From positions 51,455 through 115,454 of the forward strand of contig CAWJKE010000014.1 in the NCBI GenBank assembly GCA_963843455.1: 64,000 nucleotides of DNA, written 5' to 3'. Shown piece after piece: positions 36,070 through 44,623 of this stretch. The notes beneath the pieces were generated by a model. The model was not told where the DNA came from, did not search any database, and was given only the letters and a program-made list of their open reading frames with translations. The position numbers were made by a program, and so were the translations under genes. The stretch comes from CAIQPS01 sp963843455. Lineage in GTDB: Bacteria > Actinomycetota > Thermoleophilia > RBG-16-64-13. The stretch's first letter is position 1; each line of letters begins with the position of its first letter.

Positions 36070-36673
36070 CCCCTTTCCATTCCTCGGGTGCCATCCCCAG
36101 GCCCAGCAGCCGGTCGTCGGTAGCGTGAAGTCCGGCCGAGCGAGTCGTCGTCGGCGCGGGGGCGGAGGCGACTACGTCGCGAAGAACCGCCGCCGCCTCC
36201 GTGATGGCCTTGAGATGCGCGGGATAGGTACCGCACCGGCAGAGGTTGCCCACCATGGCTTCCCTGATCTCATCGAGGGTGGGGTCGGGGTTGCGGTCGA
36301 GCAGCGCCTTGGCCGTGACGATAAAGCCGGGGGTGCAGAAGCCGCACTGCATGCAACTGTGCTTGACGTAGGCGTCGATGAGGGGATGGTTGGCACGGGC
36401 GATCCCCTCGATAGTCTCGACTGCGGCACCGTCGCACTCGATGGCGAGCATCATGCACGAGAGCACGGGCCGGCCGTCTAGTATGACCGAGCAGGCGCCG
36501 CAGGCACCCTCGGCGCAGAACTCCTTGGTGCCGGTGAGCCCGAGCTTTTCCATCAACACATACTGCAAGGTCCACTGCGGCTCCACCGCGAGCTGGTGGA
36601 CCTCACCGTTGACCACTATCGTGATGGCGTCCAGCGACACCATCCGGGCTTGTTCGGCAATCGACACTTCCAC
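36053..36673 (-). CDS. Molybdenum hydroxylase, 2Fe-2S small subunit
   Basis: 206 residues from GTG 36673 with GGAAGGGGG upstream. Plant-type ferredoxin domain CAEGACGACSVILDG...C and the helical domain with CMQCGFCTPGF and CRCGTYP, giving the usual two 2Fe-2S clusters. A 40-residue C-terminal extension rich in Ala/Pro/Thr follows. Transfers electrons from the molybdenum centre to the FAD subunit. Gene order small-large-FAD-MoaD on the minus strand. Confidence 0.93.
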   Translation of the reverse strand: MEVSIAEQARMVSLDAITIVVNGEVHQLAVEPQWTLQYVLMEKLGLTGTKEFCAEGACGACSVILDGRPVLSCMMLAIECDGAAVETIEGIARANHPLIDAYVKHSCMQCGFCTPGFIVTAKALLDRNPDPTLDEIREAMVGNLCRCGTYPAHLKAITEAAAVLRDVVASAPAPTTTRSAGLHATDDRLLGLGMAPEEWKGGAGRG

Positions 36674-36776
36674 CCGTTCCCCCTTCCGGCCGCATGCCCG
36701 GGGAGGCTACGCGTCAGCGGACCCCGGGATGTTTTAGGGGGCAAAGATACCATCCCGGCGGATTCAGGCCAGCCGG

Positions 36777-38825
36777 CTAGTGCTGAGGGGCGGGAAGATC
36801 GGGATGGTCATCCGCCTCGGCCAGGTATCTGATCTTGCACAGCGAGTGGTTCCAGAGGACGTCATGGGCGAAGCTGGGAAAGAGCTTTCGAAAGAGCCAC
36901 CATCCGGTCCGGCCGAGGGGACCCTTGCCCCGGTAGAAATCGAACCCTACGTAGATGCTGAGCAGGTTGACCCCCGGTTTCACGAGCCGGACGTCGAACG
37001 CGAAGATGCCGCCGCGGCCGAATCCGTCGAGGATACGGTAGAGCAGGTAGCGACCCGGCACGGTCTGCTGCAGGACCACGGTAAACGAGAACAGACTGTC
37101 ACACGGCGCCCGTTCGTCGCCCCCGCAACGGGGACCCATATCGTACGAGATGGCGGTCCCTACCTGGTTTGGCGCTCCCCGCCTGCGGCGCACACTGACA
37201 AAGCGGGGTTTGAAATACTCGCGATCCGGGTCGCCGAATCTGCCCAACTGCCGGAAGATCGCCTCCTCGCCTGCCCTGACGCGGATGGAGTACACCCGTT
37301 CCATCTCGGGGGCCTGGGTGGCGGCGTCCAGCCCGAGGATCGAAAGGAGCTCTTCACGTTTGTGCTCGCGGGCCTCGAGTGACACCCCGGTCTGGTGCCG
37401 GCCCACGCCCCTCCAGTCCAGCCCGAACAACCGCTCGGTCGCCTGGTTCCGCATCGTGGCGAGGAGGCCACCGGTCAGTATGAGCCAGCCGGAAGCGGGA
37501 TGGAGCATGCTGCCGAGTATCCTGCGGTAACTCTCGTCGCCGCTTGCTATCTGCCAGAGCACCGTCGCGAGCCGCCACTGGGGTCGGGGGGTGGTCTTCC
37601 GCTCGGTAAGAACGGCCTGATAGAGGACCCGGCTGAGAGCCGGATGGGAGAAGACCCAGCGGCTGAGCGCGAAGATCACCCTGCCGTACCGGTTGTCCCG
37701 GTCAAACGCCTTCACCGTCGGGGCGTACCAGCGGCGGAGACTGTCGCGATCGATGCCCCTTTCGAGGATGCAGTCGGCCAGTGCGGCCGAGGTGGTCCAG
37801 GCCGAGTAGAGGCCGTCCTTATAGAGACGAGAGACTGCCAGGTCGCCGGCCAGCGCGACGCGGGTGCCGAAGGGCTCCCGGGCCGCCCCGACGGTCATGT
37901 TGGGATGACAGGAGCAGCCGGGACGGAGCCGGACCCCTGGTGGAAGCAGCCTGCGGATGTGGGGCAACTCTACAAACCGTTGCATGATCCCCGGATATTC
38001 CGAGCGTAGCGCCCGGTCGACGCTCTTCCCGAGGAGCGCCACCGTCACCCAGTTATGCTTGGGGATGAGCGACGACATCTCGATATGGAGGTCCCTGTCG
38101 CCGTACTGGGCGAAGTGCACCTCGCCGTCAACCGCGAGCAGGGCATCCGGGTCGCCACCGTCCGCCTGCATCTCGGAGATGAGCGCCTGCCTGACCTTGG
38201 GCGGCCGCAGTCCGGGGATCATCCGCTGCAGCTGAGCGAACAGCGGGTCGGACGCCACGTCCATTCCGGGGGTCCGGTTGACACCCCCCGCAAAGACCGC
38301 GAAGTCGGCCTCCACAGTCTCTTCGGGCAGGTCTGGGCCGCGCACCGCCGTGCGGTAGCCGATCACCGGCCTTCCCGTCTCTGAGTAGCGGACGCTCGTC
38401 GCCTCGGCCGTTATCACTTCCGCCCCTTCGTCCATGGCGGTGTGGAGCAGAAAGGTGTCGAAGTTGGTGTAACGCTCGGCCCGCTGACGCGGGCGTGAGC
38501 CGCGGAACACGGAGAGCATCTTCCGGCCTTCGGGCACCGGCAGGCGCACGCTCTTCCAGTCGCCGTGAACGACCACCTCGTCCGCTTGGCTCTCGATGAC
38601 CTCCTCGGGCAGCGAGATCCCCTCCTCGCGGAAGATATCAGCCAGCCTGGGGGAGATGCCGCCGGCGCAGTAGTTGCAGCCCTCCCAGCCGCAGAAGGCC
38701 AGCGGGTGGTAGAAACAGACCTCGGTCTTCTTCTCGATAATGACGACCCGCACCGATCTGCCCGACTGCTGCGCGTGCCGCAGCAGTCGGATGGCGAGGA
38801 AGGAGCCGGCCGGTCCCCCGCCCAC
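36777..38825 (-). CDS. FAD-dependent oxidoreductase with C-terminal SRPBCC-like domain; start uncertain
   Basis: At least 682 residues. The visible start (GTG 38825) falls inside the FAD motif AVVGGGPAGSF, cutting off the first beta strand. The frame is open upstream to a stop near 38998 but offers no ATG, GTG or TTG, so either a rare start is used or an indel hides the true one. N-terminal 400 residues resemble geranylgeranyl-reductase/halogenase-type flavoproteins (VIIEKKTEVCFYHP, VALAGDLAVSRLYKDGLYSAW). The last 150 residues (KPRFVSVRRRRGAP, LFSFTVVLQQTVPGRYL, NLLSIYVGFDFY) look like a START/SRPBCC fold. Located 104 bases upstream of the molybdenum hydroxylase operon on the same strand. 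Confidence 0.7.
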   Translation of the reverse strand: MGGGPAGSFLAIRLLRHAQQSGRSVRVVIIEKKTEVCFYHPLAFCGWEGCNYCAGGISPRLADIFREEGISLPEEVIESQADEVVVHGDWKSVRLPVPEGRKMLSVFRGSRPRQRAERYTNFDTFLLHTAMDEGAEVITAEATSVRYSETGRPVIGYRTAVRGPDLPEETVEADFAVFAGGVNRTPGMDVASDPLFAQLQRMIPGLRPPKVRQALISEMQADGGDPDALLAVDGEVHFAQYGDRDLHIEMSSLIPKHNWVTVALLGKSVDRALRSEYPGIMQRFVELPHIRRLLPPGVRLRPGCSCHPNMTVGAAREPFGTRVALAGDLAVSRLYKDGLYSAWTTSAALADCILERGIDRDSLRRWYAPTVKAFDRDNRYGRVIFALSRWVFSHPALSRVLYQAVLTERKTTPRPQWRLATVLWQIASGDESYRRILGSMLHPASGWLILTGGLLATMRNQATERLFGLDWRGVGRHQTGVSLEAREHKREELLSILGLDAATQAPEMERVYSIRVRAGEEAIFRQLGRFGDPDREYFKPRFVSVRRRRGAPNQVGTAISYDMGPRCGGDERAPCDSLFSFTVVLQQTVPGRYLLYRILDGFGRGGIFAFDVRLVKPGVNLLSIYVGFDFYRGKGPLGRTGWWLFRKLFPSFAHDVLWNHSLCKIRYLAEADDHPDLPAPQH

Positions 38826-38999
38826 TACTGCGACGATGGCCGGGTCGGGCAGGGCCAGCGAGCCGCGGCCGCGCTGCGCGGCGGCCGGCTGACTTATGGA
38901 GCTGCGGCCGGAGGCCGGAGCGGCGCCATCGGCGCCCGAGGTGGCTAGGTCCGGTGGGCCAGGGATGTCTGCCTCAGTTCGGATGCGGGACGTGTCGGG

Positions 39000-40541
39000 C
39001 TAAGTATGCGCTTCGTCGGGCGCTCGTGCCGCCGTGCCCTGGCCCTCCACGAAGTCCTTCTCGCGAATCAAGAAGAAGGACGCGATCGCGGCGACGAAGG
39101 TCAGCACCCCGGCGATGAGCAGTATCAGGTTGAGCGCGTCGACGAAGCCCGCGCGGGCGGCGGCTTCGATCGCCGGCTGGGCGGCGGACGGTACGCGGGC
39201 AAGTACGGCTCGGATCTGGCCGCTTGCGACGGCGTCGGCTATCTGCCCGGCGTAACTGCCCGCCGGGGTCCCGGCCAGGTCGGCGACCATGTTCGAGCGG
39301 ATATGGGTGGCGAAGATGGTTCCTAGGACGGCGATGCCGGTTGCTATCCCAACCTGCCGGAAGGTGGAGTTGATGCCGGAGGCCATGCCGGCATGCCGCG
39401 GCGCTACCACCCCTACCGCGGTCGCGACCAGAGGCACGTTCACCAGTCCGGACCCCACCCCTGAAGAGATCATGCCTGGTATCAGGTGCGTCCACTCGGA
39501 CGTGACGGTCAGGCCTCGCATGAGCAGCAGCCCGACCCCTATCAGCACGAACCCGGGCGCGATGAGAAACCGAGTGGGCACAAAGGTGGTCAGCCGTCCC
39601 GCGATAGCCGCGGTGAAGAATATGGACAGCGACAGCGGCAGAAAGCGGATGCCTGCTTGCAGAGCCGAGTATCCCAGCATTCCTTGCACCCACAGGATGA
39701 GGTAAGTGAGCACCGAGAAGATCGACGCCGAGATGGCGAAGGCCGCCGTCAGGCCGCCATCGAAGGTCGGCACCCGCAGCAGCTTGAAATCGAACATGGG
39801 GTCTCGGCGCAGGAGTTCCGCCGCCGTGAAGGCCCCGAGAAGCACGGCGGCGGCGACCAGCGAGCCGATGACGATGGGCGAACTCCACCCGTCGTGATGA
39901 CTGCGGATGAGCCCGAAGATCAGCGCAAAGAGCCCGGTGCTGAAGGTGATGAAGCCGACAAGGTCCAAACGCTTCGGCTCCGGGTCGCGGGATTCGTCGA
40001 CCTTTAGCAGGGCGAGCACGAACACGAAGACCCCCACCGGAATGTTGACGAAGAATATCCAGCGCCAGCCCAGCCCGGTCACCAGTGCTCCCCCGATCAC
40101 CGGCCCCGTGGCAACGGCCAGGCCGGTCATGGCTCCGAACACACCGAAGGCGATGCCCCTCTCCCGCCCCTTGAACGACTCGGAGAGCAGAGCGAGCGAA
40201 GTGGCGAACATGATGGCGCCCCCGATGCCCTGGAACGCTCGGGAGAGGGCCAGCACCAGCATGCCCGTAGCGGCGCCGCACAATGCCGAGCCGGCCGTGA
40301 AGATCACCACTCCGATGACGAACAGCAGCCGCCGGCCCTTCTGGTCGGCCAGGGTGCCGGCGGTCAACAGCAGCGAGGCCAAGGCCAGCGCATACGCGTC
40401 GATGACCCATTGCAGCGCCGAGAGCGAGGAGTTGAACGATCCGGCGATGTCGGGCAGCGCCACGTTCACGATCGTGAGGTCGAGGAGCAGCATGAAGACG
40501 CCGATGCACACCACGGCCAAGGTCCACCACTTGCGCGCCAT
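39000..40541 (-). CDS. MFS multidrug exporter (DHA2/EmrB family)
   Basis: 513 residues with about 14 transmembrane helices, typical of the DHA2 drug:H+ antiporters. Motif LDLTIVNVALPDIAGSF (helix 1), WVIDAYALALASLLLTAGTLADQKGRR (helix 2/3 loop), and antiporter motif C in VIGGALVTGLGWRWIFFVNIPVG-like region. Exports hydrophobic compounds. The C-terminal 25 residues are charged and cytoplasmic. No adjacent regulator gene. Confidence 0.92.
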   Translation of the reverse strand: MARKWWTLAVVCIGVFMLLLDLTIVNVALPDIAGSFNSSLSALQWVIDAYALALASLLLTAGTLADQKGRRLLFVIGVVIFTAGSALCGAATGMLVLALSRAFQGIGGAIMFATSLALLSESFKGRERGIAFGVFGAMTGLAVATGPVIGGALVTGLGWRWIFFVNIPVGVFVFVLALLKVDESRDPEPKRLDLVGFITFSTGLFALIFGLIRSHHDGWSSPIVIGSLVAAAVLLGAFTAAELLRRDPMFDFKLLRVPTFDGGLTAAFAISASIFSVLTYLILWVQGMLGYSALQAGIRFLPLSLSIFFTAAIAGRLTTFVPTRFLIAPGFVLIGVGLLLMRGLTVTSEWTHLIPGMISSGVGSGLVNVPLVATAVGVVAPRHAGMASGINSTFRQVGIATGIAVLGTIFATHIRSNMVADLAGTPAGSYAGQIADAVASGQIRAVLARVPSAAQPAIEAAARAGFVDALNLILLIAGVLTFVAAIASFFLIREKDFVEGQGTAARAPDEAHT

Positions 40542-40717
40542 CCCGTCTCCTATCCTTCGCTCGTGCTTCGTCGGTCTGCCGACCGCGCGCTGTCTTGCCC
40601 GTCCATCTTACTGGGACGGATGCCCCGCGCGCGACATACGCCAAACCAAGATACGACGTTGTAGGATGTAGGCGACCGTGCCGTGGAACGTCTGCGCTTG
40701 GGCTAGGAGGGTCTCGC

Positions 40718-41617
40718 ATGTACAAGAGCATGCTGGTGTTGCTCGATGGGTCGGAACTGGCGGAAGTGGTCTTCAAGTACGCACAGGAATTGTCCGCCCG
40801 GTTGAACTTGGACCTCGAGTTGCTCCACGTCTGCGCGCCCGGGGAAGCCGAGCAGCTACCGATGCGCCGGGCCTACATCGAGCATATGGCCGAACTACTC
40901 TGCGCCGGCGCGGAGCAGATACGGTACAGCGTCAGCGACGAGTCCGTGGCCAGTTGCATCCGCTCGCGGGGGACTGTCGTTGTGGGATATCCGGCCGAAG
41001 AGATCCTCAAGTACGTGGAGTCCGACGGCGTGGACCTGATCATGATGTCCACTCACGGACACTCCGGGGTCAAAGAGTGGGACGACATCGGCGGCGTTGC
41101 CAGCAAGGTGCTCCACGCCTCGAGGATCCCGGTCTGGCTCGTCCCCTCTGAGCTTCGCGACGAGATCGTCTCAGACACTCTTCCCAAGCGGCCACTGGTA
41201 GTCCCGCTCAGCGGCTCCAAGATGTCCGAGGCGGCCATCCCTCACGCCTTGAACGTCGCAAGGCAGCGGGGCGCGGAATCAGAGATCGTCCTGCTGGGGG
41301 TCATGGACCAGGGGAACATCACCCTGAGTCGAGCCGTGATGAGGGAGAAGGAAGAAGCGCGCGCCGAGTTCAACGAGTATCTGGAGGGGATCGCGGCGTC
41401 GATCAGAGCGGAGGGCATCTCCGCCCGCACGCAATTGCTCGATGGAGAGCCGGCAAGGAGCATCATCGACTTCCTGAAGGCCAACCCGCCCCAGCTCATC
41501 TGCATGGCTACCAGGGGTAAGACCGGGCTCAGCAGGTTCGTCTTTGGCAGTGTGACCGAGAATGTGATCCATCTGATCAAGAAGACCCCGATGCTTCTGG
41601 TTTCCGCGACCGAGTAG
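40718..41617 (+). CDS. Universal stress protein, two Usp domains
   Basis: 299 residues from ATG 40718 with AGGAGGG upstream. Two UspA folds in tandem: domain 1 (MLVLLDGSELAE, VDLIMMSTHGHSGVKEW) and domain 2 (LVVPLSGSKMSEAAI, PQLICMATRGKTGLSRFVFGSVTENV). The second has the ATP-binding G-x2-G-x9-G(S/T) pattern. Tandem Usps are usual in actinobacteria and respond to hypoxia or starvation. Ten bases before the amidohydrolase gene, so probably co-transcribed. Confidence 0.92.
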   Translation: MYKSMLVLLDGSELAEVVFKYAQELSARLNLDLELLHVCAPGEAEQLPMRRAYIEHMAELLCAGAEQIRYSVSDESVASCIRSRGTVVVGYPAEEILKYVESDGVDLIMMSTHGHSGVKEWDDIGGVASKVLHASRIPVWLVPSELRDEIVSDTLPKRPLVVPLSGSKMSEAAIPHALNVARQRGAESEIVLLGVMDQGNITLSRAVMREKEEARAEFNEYLEGIAASIRAEGISARTQLLDGEPARSIIDFLKANPPQLICMATRGKTGLSRFVFGSVTENVIHLIKKTPMLLVSATE

Positions 41618-41627
41618 GAGACGACGC

Positions 41628-42641
41628 ATGAGGACCATCGACCTGGAGCACCACTTCACCACGCCTCTGTACATGGAGACCCTGCGGTCGAACCAGCGGG
41701 CGCCGCGGGTGGAGGAGGGCAAAGGCCTGGCCTACTGGGAGGATGCCTGGATACCCATTGGCAAGACCGGGGCCGGACCCAAGCTGGCCGACATGGGCGA
41801 GCGGCGGATCGAGGCGATGGACGAGGCCGGCGTCGACTGTGCTGTCCTGTCGCTCACCGCCCCGGGAGTGGAGCCCCTCGACCCAGCTACAGCCACACGG
41901 GTAGCCAGGGACGCGAACGACCGGTTGGCGGAATACATCGCGGCCTACCCCGACCGGCTGGCGGGTATGGCCACCGTCTCGGTCAAGGAGACCGGCGGCG
42001 CCATGAATGAGTTGGAGCGCTGCGTACGGGAGCTGGGCTTCAAGGGTTGGCACACTCACTCGAACTTCGGCGACTCCTACCTGGACGAGAAACGATACTG
42101 GCCGCTGCTGGCCAAGGCGGAGGAGCTCGACGTCCCCGTCTACCTCCATCCGACGGCGCCCATGATCCCGGAGCTGCGCTCCTTCGGCATCTGCCTGGCA
42201 GGGCCCACGTTCGGTTTCGGGACTGAAGTCATGTACGTATTCCTGCGCATGATCCACCGCGGGGTGTTTGACGAATTTCCCGATCTAAAGATCATCCTTG
42301 GTCATTTCGGCGAGGCCATCCCCTTCCTGCTCGACCGGGTGGACACCGCCTACCGCCAGGGCTACTGTGAGCCCAACGCCGACATCGGCCCCGGGAGCAA
42401 AGAACTGGCCAGCTTCTACGTCAAGAAGAACCTCTGGGTCACTTCCAGCGGCAACTACCTGCCCGCGGCGTACTACTGCACTCGAGACGCTTTGGGTCTC
42501 GACAAGATCGTACTTGCGACGGACTATCCCTTCGAACAGATGAGCCAAGGCATAGATTTCATCAAGAATCTGCCGATCTCGGACGAGGAGAAGACGCAGG
42601 TCTGCGAGACGAACACGGTGCAGTTGCTCAAGTTGCGCTGA
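41628..42641 (+). CDS. Amidohydrolase family protein (ACMSD / resorcylate decarboxylase-like)
   Basis: 337 residues, amidohydrolase_2 TIM barrel. N-terminal DLEHHFTTP supplies Glu and His ligands, GWHTHSNFGDSYLD and YLHPTAP the central His, ILGHFGEAIPFLLDR the next His, and ATDYPFEQ the metal Asp. This set is typical of non-oxidative decarboxylases such as gamma-resorcylate or aminocarboxymuconate-semialdehyde decarboxylase, and of some hydratases. Suggests breakdown of an aromatic or dicarboxylic acid. Confidence 0.87.
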   Translation: MRTIDLEHHFTTPLYMETLRSNQRAPRVEEGKGLAYWEDAWIPIGKTGAGPKLADMGERRIEAMDEAGVDCAVLSLTAPGVEPLDPATATRVARDANDRLAEYIAAYPDRLAGMATVSVKETGGAMNELERCVRELGFKGWHTHSNFGDSYLDEKRYWPLLAKAEELDVPVYLHPTAPMIPELRSFGICLAGPTFGFGTEVMYVFLRMIHRGVFDEFPDLKIILGHFGEAIPFLLDRVDTAYRQGYCEPNADIGPGSKELASFYVKKNLWVTSSGNYLPAAYYCTRDALGLDKIVLATDYPFEQMSQGIDFIKNLPISDEEKTQVCETNTVQLLKLR

Positions 42642-42694
42642 GCCGCCGGCGCTGCGAGGCTGCCACGACCGGCGACACGGGGCCGGGCGGCCGG

Positions 42695-43117
42695 TCAGTC
42701 CAAGCCTCGCACCCAGTCGGCGCCAAGAGCGCGGGCCGAGCGGACCAGACGCTCGTCGGCGGTGAGGAGAGGGAACTGCATCTGTTCGGCCGACGCCAGG
42801 TAGTGCGCGTCGCAGGCTTTGGACTGATCCAGCCGAGTCGCCCAGAGCAGCGCTCGAGAGTGGAGCGACGATGCCGCCGCGATGAGACGAATGCGGAGAT
42901 CATCGATGAGCGTGAGGGCCGATAGCGCCATCTCGTCATCCACGATCCCTCGCGCGACTGCCCGCCGGAGGGCGGAGCAGACTTCGCAATCAAGAAGCGC
43001 GGGAGCATACAGTTCCTCCCGCTCCTCCTTGAGCAGCCGAACTCTGGCCGTGGCTTGCTCCGAATAGGGCAGAGCCGCCGCCAGGCCGAGCACCAGACAG
43101 GCGTCGACGACTATCAC
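42695..43117 (-). CDS. PIN domain protein (VapC-like RNase)
   Basis: 140 residues from GTG 43117. PIN-domain acidic residues: Asp in VVDACLVL, Glu in LDCEVCSALRR, Asp in CDAHYLASAE and Asp in LLTADERLV, which bind Mg for RNA cleavage. VapC toxins normally follow a small VapB gene; none is found in the 93 bases upstream, where a PadR gene is divergent. It is therefore an orphan toxin, a solitary PIN nuclease, or its antitoxin has been lost. Confidence 0.83.
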   Translation of the reverse strand: MIVVDACLVLGLAAALPYSEQATARVRLLKEEREELYAPALLDCEVCSALRRAVARGIVDDEMALSALTLIDDLRIRLIAAASSLHSRALLWATRLDQSKACDAHYLASAEQMQFPLLTADERLVRSARALGADWVRGLD

Positions 43118-43125
43118 GCTCCGGC

Positions 43126-43153
43126 TTGACTATTATGAAGTTAGTAGTACCAT
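43126..43153 (+). promoter_or_regulatory. Promoter of the PadR/HAAS-sensor operon
   Basis: TTGACT (43126-43131) and TACCAT (43148-43153) separated by 16 bases, in an unusually AT-rich stretch 57 bases before the PadR start. No clear PadR palindrome is visible. Confidence 0.5.
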
Positions 43154-43210
43154 GTGATTAACACTAAGCCGAGATTACGCATATGGCACCCGGTGGGGAG
43201 GCGGAATCGC

Positions 43211-43615
43211 ATGATGTACGACTTTTCGGTCACGGACGGGGATGACCACGGAGCCGCCGATCTGGAGGCCGGCGTGCGAAAGCTACAAAAGGAGTTGAGC
43301 TCGGGGATCGTGTCGCTCGCGCTCCTGGCGCTTATCGAGCGTGCGGAGGAGCCACTCTACGGCTACCAGATAGCCAAGGAACTCGATTCGTTCCAGGGGG
43401 GTTTGCCGGTCAAACAGGGGACGCTGTATCCGGTGCTCCGAGCGCTCGAGGCGGGAGGATTGCTGACGAGCGAGGTGGAGCCGTCGGTGAGTGGACCACC
43501 GCGCCGGTACTACTCCGTGACCGACGAGGGCCGCCAAGCTCTCGAGCTCTGGCGGGGGGCGTGGGTCCGCACTCGGGAATTCGTCGACGCAGTTCTGGAG
43601 GGACATCGTGGCTAG
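43211..43615 (+). CDS. PadR family transcriptional regulator
   Basis: 134 residues from ATG 43211 with GGGAGG upstream. PadR winged helix: LLALIERAEEPLYGYQIAKEL, GTLYPVLRALEAGGLLTSE, RRYYSVTDEGRQALELW, with a short C-terminal dimer helix. PadR proteins repress membrane or detoxification genes and release on ligand binding. The stop overlaps the HAAS-sensor gene by 8 bases, the common arrangement in which the regulator controls the downstream membrane protein. Confidence 0.92.
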   Translation: MMYDFSVTDGDDHGAADLEAGVRKLQKELSSGIVSLALLALIERAEEPLYGYQIAKELDSFQGGLPVKQGTLYPVLRALEAGGLLTSEVEPSVSGPPRRYYSVTDEGRQALELWRGAWVRTREFVDAVLEGHRG

Positions 43616-44532
43616 CGATATCGAAACGTACTTGAAGGAGCTGCAGGCCGCTCTGGTGGGAGCCGACCCGGCTCTGGTGCAGGACGCTCTCTTCGATGCC
43701 GAGGAGCATCTCCAGGCCGAAATGGCTTCCGGGCGCGGTTTTGCAGAGATCGTCGACCACTACGGTACGCCGGAGGAAGTGGCGGCGGCCTATCTGAAGA
43801 CCGCGCAGCAACCAGGGATGCGGTCGATCGAGGCACGGCAGCCTGTCCCGGCGGCAGCGAGTGCCGCCCCCGGTCGCGCCCCCATCGCCGGCGCCGACCT
43901 ATCCCAGCGTGTGGCACCAGATCTTTGGCGTCTTCTACGACCCCCGCGTCTGGAAAGCCCTCCTCTATATGATCATCTCGCTGGCCACCGGCGTCTTCTA
44001 CTTCACCGTGGTCGTCACCATGCTCTCCACGAGCTTCGGGACGAGCATATTGATCATCGGGCTTCCGCTGCTGCTGCTGACTCTGGGATTTGTTCGAGGG
44101 ATGGCGCTGTTCGAAGGGCGCTTGGTGGAGCTTCTGCTCGGAACCCGAATGCCCCGGAGACCCCGGGCCGACTTTCCCCTCCCGTTCTTCCAAAGGCTCT
44201 GGTTCTGGCTGAGGGATGGTCGCACCTGGGCGTCGATGGTCTACCTGGTGCTGATGCTGCCGCTCGGTATCTTCTACTTCACGTTGGCGGTGACGGGCCT
44301 GGCACTGGGCCTCGGGCTCATAGCGTTGCCGTTCGTCCAACTCTTCGCCGGTCACACATGGATCGAATACGGGATCAATGACTTACACGAGTGGCTGCTA
44401 CCGGCATGGGGTATGCCGTTCGTAGTGATTGCCGGGTTCCTCGTGCTGCTCGGCTGGCTCCACGCGTTCCGGTGGATTGGTCGCGGTCATGCGGCCTACG
44501 CTAAGGCGATGCTGGTGAGGCTGGCCAAGTAG
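43608..44532 (+). pseudogene. HAAS (DUF1700) domain plus membrane sensor protein, single frameshift
   Basis: GTG 43608 with GGAGGG upstream. Residues 1-70 form the HAAS helical domain (DIETYLKELQAALVG, DALFDAEEHLQAEM, GTPEEVAAAYL). Near 43850-43862 one extra base breaks the frame. The next frame carries a Pro-rich linker and four transmembrane segments in a sensor-type domain (VWKALLYMIISLATGVFYFTVVV and a second similar repeat). Repaired length is about 308 residues. HAAS-sensor proteins are typically co-encoded with PadR regulators and tune their activity. The second part alone has no ribosome-binding site, so one split gene is preferred over two. Confidence 0.75.
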
Positions 44533-44572
44533 AGGACTGTTTCTGGGATACTGTCGACGACGGAGCTTGCAC

Positions 44573-44605
44573 CGGGCCCGCACGTCTCACGGCGGGCCCG
44601 TTCTT
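44573..44605 (+). terminator. Rho-independent terminator after the HAAS-sensor gene
   Basis: CGGGCCCGC (44573-44581) pairs perfectly with GCGGGCCCG (44592-44600), followed by TTCTT. It lies within the region that a longer TTG-started phosphoesterase would have to translate, which argues for the later start of that gene. Confidence 0.65.
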
Positions 44606-44623
44606 CAAGGAGGCGGGACGAGA

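Noticed and set aside
33589..36673. Aerobic CO dehydrogenase (CoxSML)
   Set aside because: The diagnostic AYRCSFR loop of CoxL is missing, so CO oxidation is not supported.
43608..44532. Two separate genes for the HAAS part and the membrane sensor part
   Set aside because: The second part has no ribosome-binding site and the known family joins both domains; one frameshifted gene is simpler.
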